Shown in pieces: positions 63,899-64,000 of a stretch of 64,000 nucleotides of DNA. The notes below the pieces were generated by a model. It saw only the letters and a list, made by a program, of their open reading frames with translations. It was not told the origin of the DNA and ran no database searches. Made by a program: the position numbers and the translations under genes. This DNA is from UBA1275 sp038124025 (GTDB taxonomy: Bacteria > Bacteroidota > Rhodothermia > Balneolales > Balneolaceae): contig JAYPBC010000009.1 in the NCBI GenBank assembly GCA_038124025.1, positions 4,822 through 68,821 on the forward strand. Direction: 5' to 3'. Each line of letters begins with the position of its first letter. Positions within the stretch are counted from its first letter, which is position 1.

Positions 63899-64000
63899 AA
63901 TCGGATTCTATTTCTATGCTGAATTAATGTTTCCTTCCAAAGGATCCATTTTTTCGAAAAGCGATCGTGTAGAAATTTCTCGTCTACCATGATTTCACAC
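63895..64000 (-). CDS. 3' end of an unidentified gene, translationally coupled to the glycosyltransferase
   Basis: The minus-strand frame open from the right edge ends at TGA 63897-63895, overlapping the next ATG as ATGA. The visible 34 residues end in KWILWKETLIQHRNRIRL and are basic and probably helical. The coding strand, frame and overlap are convincing, but the fragment is too short for identification; a second glycosyltransferase would fit the context. Confidence 0.6.
   Translation of the reverse strand, partial: CEIMVDEKFLHDRFSKKWILWKETLIQHRNRIRL

Noticed and set aside
1..64000. Mobile elements, CRISPR arrays or toxin-antitoxin modules
   Set aside because: No transposase, integrase, direct-repeat array or paired small genes was seen; the segment reads as stable core chromosome.

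Overview
The window is a compact, AT-rich bacterial chromosome segment made almost entirely of housekeeping genes. Gene content and style point to the Bacteroidota/Rhodothermota/Balneolota (FCB) group, possibly a Balneolales-like marine bacterium. The pointers are Bat-type VWA proteins, a fused alpha/beta 2-oxoacid dehydrogenase E1, a short flavobacterial-type arginine decarboxylase, a cobalamin-dependent methionine synthase split over two genes, BshC, Asp-box propeller exoproteins, lipoproteins and few clear Shine-Dalgarno sites. The phylum is an inference from protein families; there is no rRNA here to confirm it. I found no tRNA or rRNA gene, insertion sequence, prophage or CRISPR array.

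Layout. 1-6400: N-terminal part of mfd, batA, a BatD/DUF4381-like gene and a DUF58 gene on the minus strand, interrupted by a plus-strand M23 lipoprotein peptidase gene. 6505-13575: recO, an HtrA protease, a small lipoprotein and three tandem exported amidohydrolase-fold genes, of which only the middle one keeps metal ligands. 13711-18688: two half-ABC exporters that look like an asymmetric heterodimer, with an unusual RNase Z gene between them. 18695-20455 (minus): btaB and btaA, a candidate betaine-lipid pathway. 20551-24179: a small membrane protein, prfB with the canonical +1 frameshift, nadB and coaE. 24136-27424 (minus): a DUF192 lipoprotein and a large Asp-box protein. 27791-37071: rimP-nusA-infB-rbfA-truB-ribF-rpsO-pnp. 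37275-41122: an M16 peptidase, asnS and a DNA polymerase III delta subunit. 41148-45716 (minus): E1 fusion, deoxyhypusine-synthase-like protein and arginine decarboxylase, with an unlisted 29-residue membrane peptide gene on the plus strand among them. 45921-52074: an outer-membrane protein, split metH and metF. 52191-56634: bifunctional nuclease, bshC, 5-formyl-THF cyclo-ligase, a PspC protein and tmk. 56784-62854: an SRPBCC protein, then the tightly overlapping run aroE-pgeF-dxr-rseP-psd-pssA. 62825-64000 (minus): a glycosyltransferase and the 3' end of another gene.

Functional themes are transcription/translation (mfd, nusA, infB, rimP, rbfA, truB, prfB, asnS, rpsO, pnp, rnz), envelope lipids (psd, pssA, btaA, btaB), one-carbon/methionine metabolism (both metH genes, metF, cyclo-ligase), cofactors (nadB, coaE, ribF, dxr) and envelope quality control (htrA, rseP, Bat proteins). 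No clear new defence or mobile system is visible. The most distinctive items are the RG-rich RNase Z with an altered metal motif, the amidohydrolase trio with two probable pseudoenzymes, the betaine-lipid pair, the split Bat cluster and the 29-residue membrane peptide.
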